Positions 44,440 through 57,497 of a stretch of 64,000 nt of DNA are shown one piece after another. Location: NCBI RefSeq assembly GCF_021130785.1, contig NC_060212.1, forward strand, positions 148,143,501-148,207,500, read 5' to 3'. This DNA is from Homalodisca vitripennis (taxonomy: Eukaryota > Arthropoda > Insecta > Hemiptera > Cicadellidae). The translations under genes were made by a program, and so were the position numbers. Under the pieces are notes generated by a model, which worked only from the letters and a program-made list of their open reading frames with translations, was not told where the DNA came from and ran no database searches. Position 1 is the stretch's first letter. Each line of letters starts with the position of its first letter.

Positions 44440-45600
44440 GAATGCCGATTATATCTAACGTATGGTAATTTATACATGCAAATGGAAAAGGGTTGCTGAT
44501 AACATATACAATTACCAGTATCAAGTTAACAACGATCCTGGATTATTTGCAATCCTCAATGAGGTTCAGATGGAGTTACCGGAAAAAGTCGTTTTATTGA
44601 CTCTACTACGTTAAAAATTCGAGATATATATCAGTTTGAGCCTAACATGAGTAGGTACTAAAAAGTAGTCCATTCCCAACGATGTGAGGGATAGTGACAA
44701 ATATCAATACCAATCTTAAGCAAGTATGTTAACGAAGCCGGAGAAGCTGGCACGTTTAGCACTCATTTCTACTTAGTTGGTGAATGTGATACGTTCCCAA
44801 CGTTGATGTATATTCGTTAGGTAAAGAGATATTTGCTGGAAAGGGAGGTGCATTCCACCAGTCATTCTTTAAATAGAGAAACGTACAAGGTTTGATACCA
44901 ATAAGATATATTTACACTAGCTAAACACTTTGTGTAACAGTGTTTATGTGATGTAGGTACTTTGGATGGATGTCAAACGAGTTAGTAATAGAGAAGTGAA
45001 ACGAGGAATTTATATTGATGTCCCTTACGCTTCTATTGGTTACAGGTATAACTGGTCTACATGTTATTGTATAAGTATATAGCGGGTAAACATATCATAA
45101 CACTGGTGAATTTAAACGCCAGTTCTTGCAGCACGCCTCGAACAAAATTTTTCACGAAGTAGAAGTGTAAGTATTTGAGTCAATATTGGTTCTTGGATAT
45201 AAGGCAAGGCAGGTATCATTTATATTCTAATTAAAGACAATTATAACTTACAATGTATACCTTGGTATGGATAAGGAAACTATGAATGAACATTATTATA
45301 GGAGCAGTAATATGGGGTCTTATGAAATTCTGTCTTACCATGAAATGTCTTAATTTATTTATCTTTAATTATAAGTTTTTTTATACTTACACATTTGTTT
45401 ATTCATACTAATAGTCTCTTAAATTCCTATTATACAGTACCCATAGTAAAAATAAATACACATTTCGGTATACTAGAAAATATATAAGAGCATTGATAAA
45501 ATTTTACATATGTATGTTTATAAAGTTTCAAAAGTATTTGCTTGAAATGAAACCCTGATATACCGTGCACCTAGTTGTGTTGTAACTGATGCGAGCTGTT
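44440..45600. other. Low-divergence patch (partner 62800-63960)
   Basis: This block differs from its partner by only a few percent (about four changes in 310 bp around 45090-45400), while flanking unit sequence differs by around 12 percent (for example 43140-43320 against 61770-61960). Short frames such as MDVKRVSNREVKRGIYIDV (44966-45082) stay open in both, but nearly all their differences change residues. No gene call. Confidence 0.65.
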
Positions 45601-45636
45601 GTGGTACACCTGACAAATAAAAGCAATCCAATTTGC

Positions 45637-45927
45637 TTTGAAGACAGTTTAAGCCGTTTCAAATCGCATCACATTTGTCCAGGAAGTCCCTCAACATCCG
45701 AGAAATCCTGGAGGAAACTTGATCCTCGGCAATGTTTCCTTGTATCACTGGGATAAAATTGCCTCTCTACTCAATATTACTTTCTGCTCTGTATTTTACT
45801 ATTTGCAACTAAATGAGGTCTAAGTGTAATCAAAATTAAATATTAATCAGCTTATATTTCATAATAAGAATAGTTCCTGAATGTTCCGTTGTGTAATGGG
45901 GTAATTTATTTTCTATATTTACTGGAA

Positions 45928-45984
<57 letters not shown>

Positions 45985-46945
45985 TATATATATATTGTAA
46001 AAACTAAACAAGTTTTCAAGAGTGTTTTTAAGCTATTATTTATAATTGGAATTATGATACTTTTTCAATACAAAATATAGAATGAACATTATATTTAAAA
46101 ATTATACTGAACTATTTTTTTTGTAATCTATACATTGCTTAACTCCTGGATTTATATGTACCTAGAAATTGAATAATATCCCGTCCTCAATCCTAATTTT
46201 CCACGTCAATTATGGGGTTCCGAAGCTCTGTCTCAATAAAACATGTCGTCAAGAAGTTAAAAACCGATCACGTCGCGTAAATAAGGTAAATAACAATACT
46301 TAAATAAATAGGCAAACGGAAACACTCACAAATAAAGAAATTGGATTATAATTCTTATTATTATTTGCCCATGAATAGCAAAATAAATATATTTTGCACT
46401 TATTTTGATGGGTGCAGTATTTGTACTCCTCAATTATTCGTGGATTGCCAGCTGCACTTGTCATATAATCTGGACAGGCTGTTAGAAGCTTTCGTAAAAT
46501 CAACTCGTAACTTACTTAGTAAAAGCCCGTGGGCAGTGACAAATGACCTTGAGCTCTACATACGCAAGTGCACAGTTTTTCCTACTCAAGTATAGAAACA
46601 GAGATATAATTTAAATAAATAAAATTTACACAAGTTCTAAAACTTACCAATTATTGTTAAAACCTATTTATATATAGTTTACTTATTGACATCTGAGTTG
46701 CTTCTGTAGTATGTATTTGTATATTTTCTTTTGAAGTCCTTAATATGTCAAGGAGCTCTTTATACATGATTCAAAAGTAAAAAGTGTCTCCTCCCGACCT
46801 CAAGCCGCACTTTAGGAAAGTAAAGCTTTTCGGTTTAGGCATGTGCTCTTTAGAGTGATATCTTCTCTATGCAAACAGTTTGTGGCCAAGATACCGTAGC
46901 ACTTCAAGGAATAGGACTTTGTGTGTCTTGCAGAACACATCAGTA
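45637..46945. other. Junction region between the two tandem copies
   Basis: Holds the diverged exon-like block (to 45735), a (TA)n tract at about 45930-45990 and an 84-codon open frame at 46341-46595 (SYNLDRLLEAFVKSTRNLL) that I do not recognise. It may include more of the unit beyond what copy 2 shows in this window. Confidence 0.45.
45930..45990. repeat. (TA)n microsatellite
   Basis: TA tract. The frame across it (45889-46080) is a repeat artefact. Confidence 0.97.
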
Positions 46946-49900
46946 GATTACATAACATGCTTTACGAAAGAACAAAAATTATTACTATAAAAGAAATTAT
47001 TTTAAATACATATACATATGAATATATATTATATGTGTATATAATATATTTCAAAAAAAATATTATATATACTAATAATATATATGATAAATAATTTCAA
47101 TGTTAAAAAATAAAAAACCTGAACAGTCGGTTTACAATTTTGAAATTTGTCAGAATTTTGGAAATTTGACTCTTATTACTCGGTTCTGAGAATTCAAATA
47201 GATTCTATTTCTTATGTGTCAAATAACGGTGAGATATAATTTTATCAAACACAAAACCTAAACATAAAACCTTTAGCAATGGAATTACCACATGAAAAAA
47301 ATGAATTTAACAACAGCGTATTTTTATATAAAATACATATAACTGACTGGTGCGACAGGATTAAGTTCAAGACTACTGAGATTCAAACCAAGGTTACTGC
47401 AGAGAACCTTGAGCACTATATTCTGCATTTGCGACAAGTTTGTAGTCTCATGGACCATAAAAATCCGGAGATAAATTCAAGGACAAAATAAATAATAAGA
47501 TAAACCAAGAGTCAAAATGTCAATAAATGTCTGTTAATGAACATGCGACCAGTGTTATGTAGTATTTTTTGATTCTGCTCAGCGAATTTGCTTTAGTTAA
47601 TTTTCACATACTATGTTATGTTAAATCTGGGTTAAGCTCATCGGCTAAATTTTATGAGTGTCTAGTTTTATGCCTAGCAAGATTTTTTTTACCTGAAGAT
47701 ATGAAGAGATTTCATTCCACAAAAGGTACTAATATATTTATGAAACATATAGCGATGGTAAGGTTCCGAAATCCTATTATCCTTTCATTTCCTCATCGTT
47801 AATAACAAACTTTTTACAATGAATGTAGTTTTCTATTGCGATTAAAGAGTATTGGTATTTTGTAACTTATGAATTTACAATTTCACTTCAAAATTACTTG
47901 CATTTTATTACTTAATAAATAAATGTATTTGTCTTGATTTGAAAATGCAACTGTACAGAGTAAATCTGAAATTATGAAACAAAACGGTTAAAGCTAACAC
48001 AAGAGGATAATTTAATAACTCAAATCACGTACAATGTTACTGAACATTCACTGAGGTATAAAGAACTTTATCTGCTCTGCAGTTCCAAACTGGAAAGTTA
48101 GTACAACTATTGGAACTCTGGCACGGCATAGTTACTATAACATGTCGGCAGCTGCGTCTGTCGTTTAAATTCTCTTTCCATTTCAATAAATATGGTTTAA
48201 TGTAGTTTAATAATTCGTTGGTTTTTACATCCATTCAATTCAAAAGTTTAGTGGACCTAATGATAAGGTAAAAATGATGCTTTTAAATGAAAAAACCGAG
48301 GCTAATTATATGTATATCTTCTGGAGGTTATGTTACCATTATTGGATTCAGTCTACTCATTTCTTGAACTAAATATCTCCGACAATAAAAAATTAAAATA
48401 AAAGACTGACCTGCATAATATAGTAAAAATTATTATAAACAACATATATCATGGTAGATTTTAAGTATTAATATATTTCGTCACCTTAAAGTTTTATAAG
48501 TAACATTCCTTAAACCATAGTTTATAATTAAAATAATATTATTATTTATTATTTTAAACCATTTTAAAATAGAATAGTTGAGTTTGTAAATATAAATCAT
48601 TTTTGGAATAAAACATCTGGGTTTACATTACACTTTAGAGTTAAGTTAATTCTTTTAAACTGTATACATTGCATTTGTCCAGAATAAGTAAGACTGTACG
48701 TTTAATTTTGTCCTTGAACCTCAATATATAATACATTTTAGAAATTGCTATTTGGAAATATCATATTATATATTATAATTCTTTCAATTCATTACTGGAA
48801 CATTATCGTTCAATTCAATTCAATTCATTATCGTTTAGGAGAGTGCACAGTGACATTAGTCTTATGTGATTATTTTTGCAGACTGGTAACAAAAATAATT
48901 CCCATTTTCTGTATGATTGAACTTCAGTGAAATTATCAGAAATTTATTTTTTTTTTAATTGCCAGTTATTTTGCAGATGTGCTTATGTTAAATTAAAGCT
49001 GTATAAAAGTAACATCGAAATTTTGTTTCCTACTTTTGGGTTTAACCTCACTGATATTATTGGTCATAGACATTTTGAAATCTGAGAAACTGCTAAACCA
49101 AGCAATGCTTGATTCGCATTAGTGCCTGCATTGAAATTAGCTTCTTCTCCCTAATTTCTGAACTTCGTTATAATCTTTTATATCTTGCAAAATTAAAGGT
49201 GCAAAAATTATTCTAAAATTCAATAATTATTGATTATTTTAATAGCTTTGAGCTGATTCTCACTTAAAAAGGGCTTATAAATATAAAAGTACTCTTGGTG
49301 GAAGATTTTAAACTAGGCCCTTTAACAAAGCAGTCGCTTTAACTTTGTTTCATTACTTCCTCAGAGAGCTTAAAGGGTTGAATTTGAAAAGTTAAAATAC
49401 TTAGTTTAGAGCAAAGGATTCCTATTAAGAAGTGATTGGGTTGTGGATGTAAAAATACCAAATTCGTTTTTCGTGGAAATATGTATTCCTAGACAAAACG
49501 TAAAGACCTATTTACTGTCGATAGGTGTATTTTCAGTAGGAGTACGAGTAACTAATAGAGTATAATACTGTTTGAAAAATACACTTAAAGCTTTGTGCAT
49601 TTTTTCAAAAAAACTAAGTTTAGACTCTTTAAAACTCTATTTAGTGTACTATAACCTAAATGTATTCAAGCAAAATCATATACAAAATGGTCAATTATGA
49701 TAATGTGTAATATATACGTAAAATTTCAATCACCTAAAAATTTATTTTGTTTGAAATGCCTGAGGTTAGGTTTTGTAACACAAGTTATATGTTTTATTTA
49801 ACAATTTTATTATTGGGGCCTTATATATTTGGGGAATAATAGCTACCACCTCAAAAATTACAGTGATATAAACACGTAAATAGCATTTATTATTATGGTG

Positions 49901-52900
49901 TTGTAAATATCAGTTAGTTAGTAGTGTGGTGAGAAAACGAAATATCCAAAATAAATGAAATGTTATCTTACGAAATAAAGAAACCTAAATTTGAGTTGTC
50001 TAAGCAAAAAAATTGATTTCAAGTATCTCTAGAGGATGATTTGTTCCAGTGCATTGTAAAACCACTCAAATATTTTTTCCACTTTCTCTCAACCGACTGT
50101 TTCGTTATAGTGTCTTACTATCAACAAATCTCCTGTATAACTAATTATTTATAAAGAGGCATTTTTTAGGAATAAAATGATCAGGAATATTTTACGATTT
50201 AAATGCAAGACTCAAATTAACGATTGCTAGTTTTTAACGTAATCTAAGCCGATTAAACAGCATTTTACTCATCGACTCCATTACACGCCTCCATAGATAT
50301 TAAAAACTCAAACTCTAAACATTGCCCATTGAGTTTTTTGTGTTGTTGATAGAATACGGAAAAATACCAATCTTTACATTTAAATTAAATCAGCAATAGA
50401 TATGCGAGCTCTAAGCATATGAATAGAAGTGATATGCTATGAAAATGTATTTTGTTGCATCAATGGATGTACTAATCTAAACCATTAGTATACGCTGTAA
50501 TCAACTGTTCTTGTGACAATTGTGTCTATAATAAACTGAAGAGTTTCGATATTTGAAATAAATCGGCTCAAAAGTATCACTATCTAATTGAACTATTGAT
50601 TTAAAATGTTTTACTAAATTGAAAGGATTTAAGTTTCAGATCAATATTTAAACTTAAAGAATAGTAATGTTAAAATAATGAACGGTTCATTTGTTTCATT
50701 CAGAATGATGTAGGTTGCTACGACTAAAGTGAGCGAGGAAAACAAAAGCAATCCAATTTCTGTCAAAGAGTGGTTTAAGTCGTTTGAAATCACATTGCAT
50801 TTCTTTCTGAAAGTCTCTGAACATCTGAATGTTCTTAGAACAGTATTTTCTCTAAGTCTTCTCGGGTATGTTTCCAACTATTAGCTTGTCAGTTTAAAAT
50901 AGTCACCTCTTATATCACAATTTATATTATGCTGAAACCTCTTATGGTTACAAAAAAACTATTTTACTGAAAATTCCCGTTAGATTTTCTTGAACAGTTA
51001 AAAACATTTATACACTATATAAAGTTTCTTTCTTGTTGAAGAGGTATACACACGTGAGAGTTTTTATTAATAAAATAAATCTTGTGTGTTTTTAGATGGA
51101 ATGTGTCCTAGGGACATCAGAAAAATCATGCAGAAAAGTAAATGTTACATCTCCTCAGCAGACAAATAGGGATTAAGGTCAAATTTTACCTTCGTGAAAA
51201 AAATTTCACTTGTTCAAAAACCTTACTTAGGTAGTTCCCAGTCTGGATACGTATTTATTTATTCTGACATATTTAGATGCTATATAGTTTAACTACTAGA
51301 TTTATAAATACTCATTGACGCTTGGCCAATTAACATATTGAGAAAATGTATTAGTGAGATTCACTGTGTACTGAGGCTGCTGCCAGATCTGTACTTCACT
51401 TATATTTCACAAGCCAATTAGACCCGAGAAATAAAGAATTCTTAATATCAAGAGTCAAAGGCCATTCTAACAATAAAACATATACAATTTTAGAAAACAT
51501 AATTAGTAAATATCGGTGAGTACAATAAATATGTAACACACGCAATATATCCTAGTGCCTATCAACTAATCATAATACGTAATACTTTTGACTTCATCTG
51601 TTTCATTGATCATATCATAGCAGACGAATCTATATTAAGTAAACTATGTATTTTCTAAAATCAATCACTCTAGATTTTTAATTTTAAAAATAAAGCTATC
51701 TTAAGTTGATAAATTAATTTTAATTATAAATACATTTCTTTTCAAACTTTTATTTTATGTTGTATCGAAGTGAAAAATCTAATTTATTGGTAAACGAAAA
51801 GCAAGAACTAGATCCACCCTAGGCCCACGAGCACAAAGCATTGCTCTTTAAACTGATTTGCCGAAAAGAACAAGAGATCGGAAAATCTTCCAGTGACCAT
51901 AAATTACTTTCAGTGTTTATTGGGCCTTTTAAAAAGGATATTCCATTAACATAACTGTTATTAGATACTAAATCCCACGCAAAGCGATAGAAAAAATATA
52001 GTGTTTAAATGTTTATTTACATTACATTTAAACTAACATAATAGAACATGTTTCTATACGACTACTATAAATTTATTTAAGTTATTCAATATTTTTAGTT
52101 AAAACTATATCTGAGAATTAAATATGACTATTTGTAAACACACAAAAATGTATGCCTCTAGTATATTAATGTTTGTATTCACTTACACAAGGATTAAGTA
52201 CATATATTTTTCAATTTGTAGTAAAAATAAAAATAGCCGGACTTTCGCAATACAAATAATGCACGTCATGAAACAAAAGTACTACTATTATATTCTATTC
52301 AATCTGTCAAAACATAGTTTCCTCTTTTAGACTAAAATAATACACAAAGTGTCTATTTATATCAAATTATTTCAATCAGCCAACTTAATCAGAGGGACAC
52401 TCGGTTTAACTCACGGGTGAGACCTAAGAAGGCAATAATTAACAGGAAGATTAGACGTCTTTAGGGGGATAACGGCTTGATCCTGAGCGAACTAACGGCA
52501 CCTAGCGGCAGTTCTATCAACTAAACGGCCCTGGATAGCAACTCTAATGGCATCCAATTTCTCCAACAGCTCTCCCCTTGCTACCGTCTGCCATTACAGG
52601 CTTTGTCTCTTGTGCCTCAGTTGTCACAGAATACATGTCCACGAGTTGAACACCGCCTTACACAAATAGAAGCTACGAATACGGGTCCATAGTTTAGTAT
52701 TCCCAAAAAGAAATGATTGATATATTTAACAATCTCTTTAATGCACTCACACCAAATTATACATTAATGTTAATCTACTCATTAGAACTAGTTCATTAGA
52801 TTTATTACACAGCAATGACCATTAATTGCCCAAAAGATTATTGCACATGCGTAAAAATAGAAGTTCAAACATGAAAAAATGGGAGTAATACTTAAAAATT

Positions 52901-53116
52901 GTTTTATTGTAATCGATGACTCTATTTAGCCTTTGAATTTAACAAACAGTAATACATAATTAAGTGTAAATATTGAATGCAGCATATGTACCATTTGTGT
53001 ATCTTCTGTCATTATCTATTCGTCCTTTCTTTGAACGCCAACTAGGGATCTGGTATAAACAATACCATTTTACCCTAACCTTTACTCTCCACCACTTTTC
53101 CTAAGCCATACCCACC

Positions 53117-53260
53117 ATGACCACTTCTGGTCAAAGTGAAGTATATACTTCCAACAGTGGTTTTGATGTTTATCCTTGTTGCTACGACCAAAAATTCTGT
53201 CAAATGTGTATATTTTTAGCCATTGTACACGTACATATACTTCATCATAAAGTGGTCTAA
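53117..53260 (+). CDS. Candidate small ORF or first exon, 47 aa (copy 2)
   Basis: Partner of 30806-30949. The start context CCCACCATGA is identical. The TATA-like element reads TATAAACA. The donor-like site reads GTATAT. The ORF remains open over the same length. Confidence 0.28.
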   Translation: MTTSGQSEVYTSNSGFDVYPCCYDQKFCQMCIFLAIVHVHILHHKVV

Positions 53261-53862
53261 CACTTAAGTTTTAAGCCTCAGCGAAAATGTATTTTAAAGA
53301 AAAATATATATTATAACATAGAGCATTCAAATGGTGTTTAATTATTTAATACACGTAATTCGCTCGTAATCACAGCGAATTATAGTGTGCAGGGGCTTTA
53401 AAAACATTTATCTTTAGCAGCACCGCCTGATGGCGAGTTATATCAATGGGCATATAAACCTTCTCCGTAAATAAAATACATGTACTTACAAATTTTCATA
53501 TTGATCGGTCAAATAGGTTCTGAGTTTATCAATATTGTGTATTACTAGTAACTATAACTTATACACTTGAATGTATTTGAAAATTTCAAAATAAAATATT
53601 TTAATCCCGTCCAAAAACATATGGTTTTGTCTACATAGCTCTATTTCATTAACCCAAAACAAATAAAGTATTTTGAGAGAGGAGACATCAAGGTTTCTGG
53701 GGAACAGGGCGTCCGGAGACATACGTGTGTGTCCTAACATATAATTGTCTGCAACACGGACAGCTCCATCAGGAAGCCTTTGAGACAGATTTAAATATTG
53801 GATGATTTCTATTTACCTGTTTAGTTATCCTATGCCAGCAGTTTTAATAATTATATTGTGAA

Positions 53863-53881
53863 TATATATATATATATATAT

Positions 53882-53941
<60 letters not shown>
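53863..53941. repeat. (TA)n microsatellite, copy 2 only
   Basis: TA tract interrupted by TTGAATATA; absent from the copy 1 partner near 31550. Confidence 0.97.
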
Positions 53942-53944
<3 letters not shown>

Positions 53945-54615
53945 ACCACTTACACCTAAAAATAATGCACATGCTCCATTTTACACTGTAGAATATAATT
54001 TATATTACGAATATCTGATAATTTTAATTTAATGATTAAATTAAATATTTAGGTATATGTTTATTGTAAAGTAACCGCATTTACGTAATATACAGGCAAA
54101 CCTAAATACACGCAGTTCAGCGATGATATGCCATATAATTTATTGTTATTGTCCTCAAATATGTTATATTATTTGTTTTCAAGTATTCCAAATTATTAAT
54201 ATAAATCCTAAAAAAACTTTACTTTTTACAAATAATAAGCTGAATTAATTAATTACGCGACAAATAAACTAATCTTGTGACTCGTGATAATCTTACATAG
54301 AGTTGACTTTGCTTTACGTAATACTGAATGAAAGAGTAACTCTCAAATTTGTATGCTTTTGTTCTTTTCAAGTTAACTCCATCAAGAAATTATCCAAAAA
54401 GATCTGTCTCTCAGACGATTCTGTCAGAAATATTATTAAATAATTATGTACTTTCCTTTCTTAAATAGAGCACAGAAATGCTTCTTAAGATTATAGTTGA
54501 ACAATTCAATTACCACTTAGTATAATACTGACCTGGAGATTGGATCTTAGCTGAGAGGAAAGAGTAAAGAGAGAGAAAATCCAATAAATATTTTCCCCTA
54601 GTTATTTTATTGAAT

Positions 54616-57497
54616 TGTTTTATTTACGTAAACAAAAAAATATTCAGTTTTTCTTTAATTTAATATGATCATTCAATATATAAATATATTTTTATGGGTA
54701 TAATAAATGTTTCTTTTATATGACCAAAAAATAAATAAAATAAATTATTGTGGTGGCACATCATGCTGGTAAAAATATCTTTAGTCTAAAACAAACATAA
54801 AACATACAAACCTTTAGCGGGTTCCTATTTATCTGTAATAAATAGGATCATTCAATTTATAAATATATTTATGAGTATAATAAATGTTATGACCAAAAAT
54901 AAATAAATAAATAAATATCTTTATTCTCCTCATGAAGTCATGCTTTGCAAAACATATTTAGCATTTTTAAATCTCAATACAATGGAATAAAAAAATAAAT
55001 ACAATACATTATTGTGGTGGCACATCATGCTGTAAAACATATATCTTTAGTCTAAAACAAACATAAATCATATACATACACAATATCTTTATTCTATTTA
55101 AGAAAGGTTTACATTGATAATTTATATAACTAAAATGCACTTATAATCAATGATACTAATAACAACACAACAAAATACAATGCACCCGACATCCTCCCCC
55201 TCCACTAACACAGGACTGCAGTATAATGGAAGGGAAAGGAGATCGGCTCTATAACCTCAATCTGAAATCGCAATATCACGTGCAAGTACAATATTACTTT
55301 ATACTACCATAATTGTTATTGTCTACAGTCCATATATCCAACTCATTGTATGCTGATACAAATTGATGCAATGCGATGTTTTACGTTTTATTAGTTTCAA
55401 TGTGTGATCGTAAACTTAAAAAGTATTACCAAAACATTTTGAAATCCCATCAATGACTTAGTACGTAATTTAACAATAATATAGCTTTATGTTTAAGTAA
55501 TTAGTTTATTTGTGATATCAATATCTTTTCAAAGTTTATTTGGCAGTGTTATAATATGTGTTGTAGTCAATGTTCTGTGTTTTTGTGTTGCTTAATGCTC
55601 TTGGTTAGGCAATTAAAAAGGTATATATTTGATTATTTTTGATGAAATAATTAATAATAAACCATTTTAAATCTAGGTAGGTTGAAACTAGTAATGAACA
55701 GGAATAGGAATTAAAATTAACCAAGCTGACATTAAATTTAGAATCCGATGAGCTTTGTACACTGCAATTAAATTATGCAGTAAGTTAATGAATTTTACGT
55801 TAGATTCATGAATAAATAAATTAGAATTGGTTTGTAGATGTTTAACCAGCATTGTACAATATGTTTTTAGTCTTTTTGAAAGGATCTTTTGGTCTCAGAA
55901 TTTTTTTAGTGTTTAAAAGTCAAAATAACTACTAATAGCAGAGTATGATTTGTTATTTTAAATTTTGACAGCTATTAAATTGGTGCTTAAGTAAATTAAC
56001 CTGACACATTCAAAAAACCAGGCACAGTCTGCAGAAGCAGGGATGCTGCGATATTTTGGATATTTACGTCTATAATAATATGAATAAATAAAGTTTTACT
56101 TTATACTGGTCATACAGTTAGTAAAGAAATAAATGTAAAAAAAACATTACATTAAGAAGCGGTTCTCAATAATATTGTGTGTTATTGAAGTTCATATTTC
56201 CCTTTTAATTTATGCTAACAGATTTTTCATTAACGTTAAATTTGTTAGCTAATATAGAGTGTTCAGTAACGATTTTTTACATTTTAACCAAATACAAATA
56301 TGCGTGACGCGAAACAAAACTATTTTCCATCCATAGCTCGCCAAAAGAAGTAGTCACTTCAACAAAGCAGCAGTAACCTTTAACTAGCACGCCTGGATGG
56401 CCACTGAACGGACAAACGCCCTCCCTGATATAAAAATGGCCGCGACAGTCTCGCTCTTAGTGGCTACAGAGCGAACAAGTATGGTGTAACGAAAGTTTTC
56501 CCCCATGCAAAACATACATCCATAGCCCGGGGAAAGAAATAGTCACTTCACAAATAAGGTTCTCATAGAGGGTATGAGTAGAAGCTCTGCTGGATATGGA
56601 AACCATAATTAAAATTGTACCTGATGAATTTATAAACGGTGATATATAGATTCAAATGATCACGAAACTTGTAAGGACTGACTTTTATCAGAATATCATT
56701 GACCTTTTCAAACGTGATATAAAAGGGTAACGGTGACCCTGTCTTTTCTAAACATATTTATACAATCTCTATATTCAGTACAATTTTTTATTACAAGATA
56801 AAATAATTGTAAATATGATGATTAAATGTTTTATTTTTATGCTCATACTTTAAAAGGTTTACTGATAACAGATTATATTGTGTTATTTAATATTACTACA
56901 TAATAAACACTTATATATTTAATATTACTATTCGGTACCTGCCACCTACGTAACTTCCACTGACTAATAACTATTAACTTTTCAATGTTTAACTGAATGT
57001 GAGGTAAGGAAAGTTGTTTGTAATCCATGTTCAGAGGAATAATTGGCTGCCTGAAAAAAGGTTTTAGCATATTTTCTACCCACCTACACTTAAAACTGAT
57101 GAACTCAACATAGTTTTAACTGACAACAAGTTAACACTTAATATCGTGTGTGAAATAGTGAAGTGTTTTTGTGCGTTTAAGGAGTTTTAGATGGTTATAA
57201 AAAAACGATTTCAACGTGATTATAATATATTTTCAGTTAATAGTGCTTTTATAAAAAAAATTTATTATTATTTTACAAATAATCACTGAAGTTGGAAAGG
57301 AAGAGATGGCTGCACGTAATGAGTAATAATCCAACGAAAGTTCGTAAACCTTTTTACTACTCACCAATGGTTAATAACCACTAACATTGGGAGATTCATT
57401 CAATACTATTTGTTGTGTATGTTTTCTTAAACCGTAAAGAGGAGAACAACGAAGCAACATTGAAGCTTTGGAGGCTTGCATCTAAATTACCTACATG
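54616..57497. repeat. 2.9-kb insertion specific to copy 2
   Basis: Copy 1 is continuous here (near 32210-32230). The insert starts with two direct copies of a segment containing GATCATTCAAT...AATAAATGTT...TTGTGGTGGCACATCATGCT (about 54660-54830 and 54840-55080), joined by an (AAAT)n tract and reading like reversed retroelement 3' ends. At 56315-56550 there is a GC-richer part with CCATAGCTCG / CCATAGCCCG and AGTCACTTCA repeated. No intact ORF. Confidence 0.65.

Larger units (their letters stand above)
24614..45636. repeat. Tandem duplication, copy 1
   Basis: Direct-orientation homologue of 46946-64000. Colinearity is seen throughout, for example GGAATTACCACATGAAAAAA at 24941/47281, GCGAACTAACGGCACCTAGC at 30163/52487 and GAAGTGTAAGTATTTGAGT in the end segment. 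By eye the copies differ by several to about 12 percent plus many 1-bp indels. Copy 1 is lengthened by a CR1-like LINE, a Penelope end, a SINE-like insertion and (TA)n tracts. The exact right end is uncertain because copy 2 is cut by the window. Confidence 0.95.

Noticed and set aside
45889..46080. A 63-aa ORF
   Set aside because: Most of it translates a (TA)n microsatellite.
47279..47491. A 70-aa host ORF (MELPHEKNEFNN...)
   Set aside because: The copy 1 partner at 24941 has a stop after eight codons, so it is not maintained.
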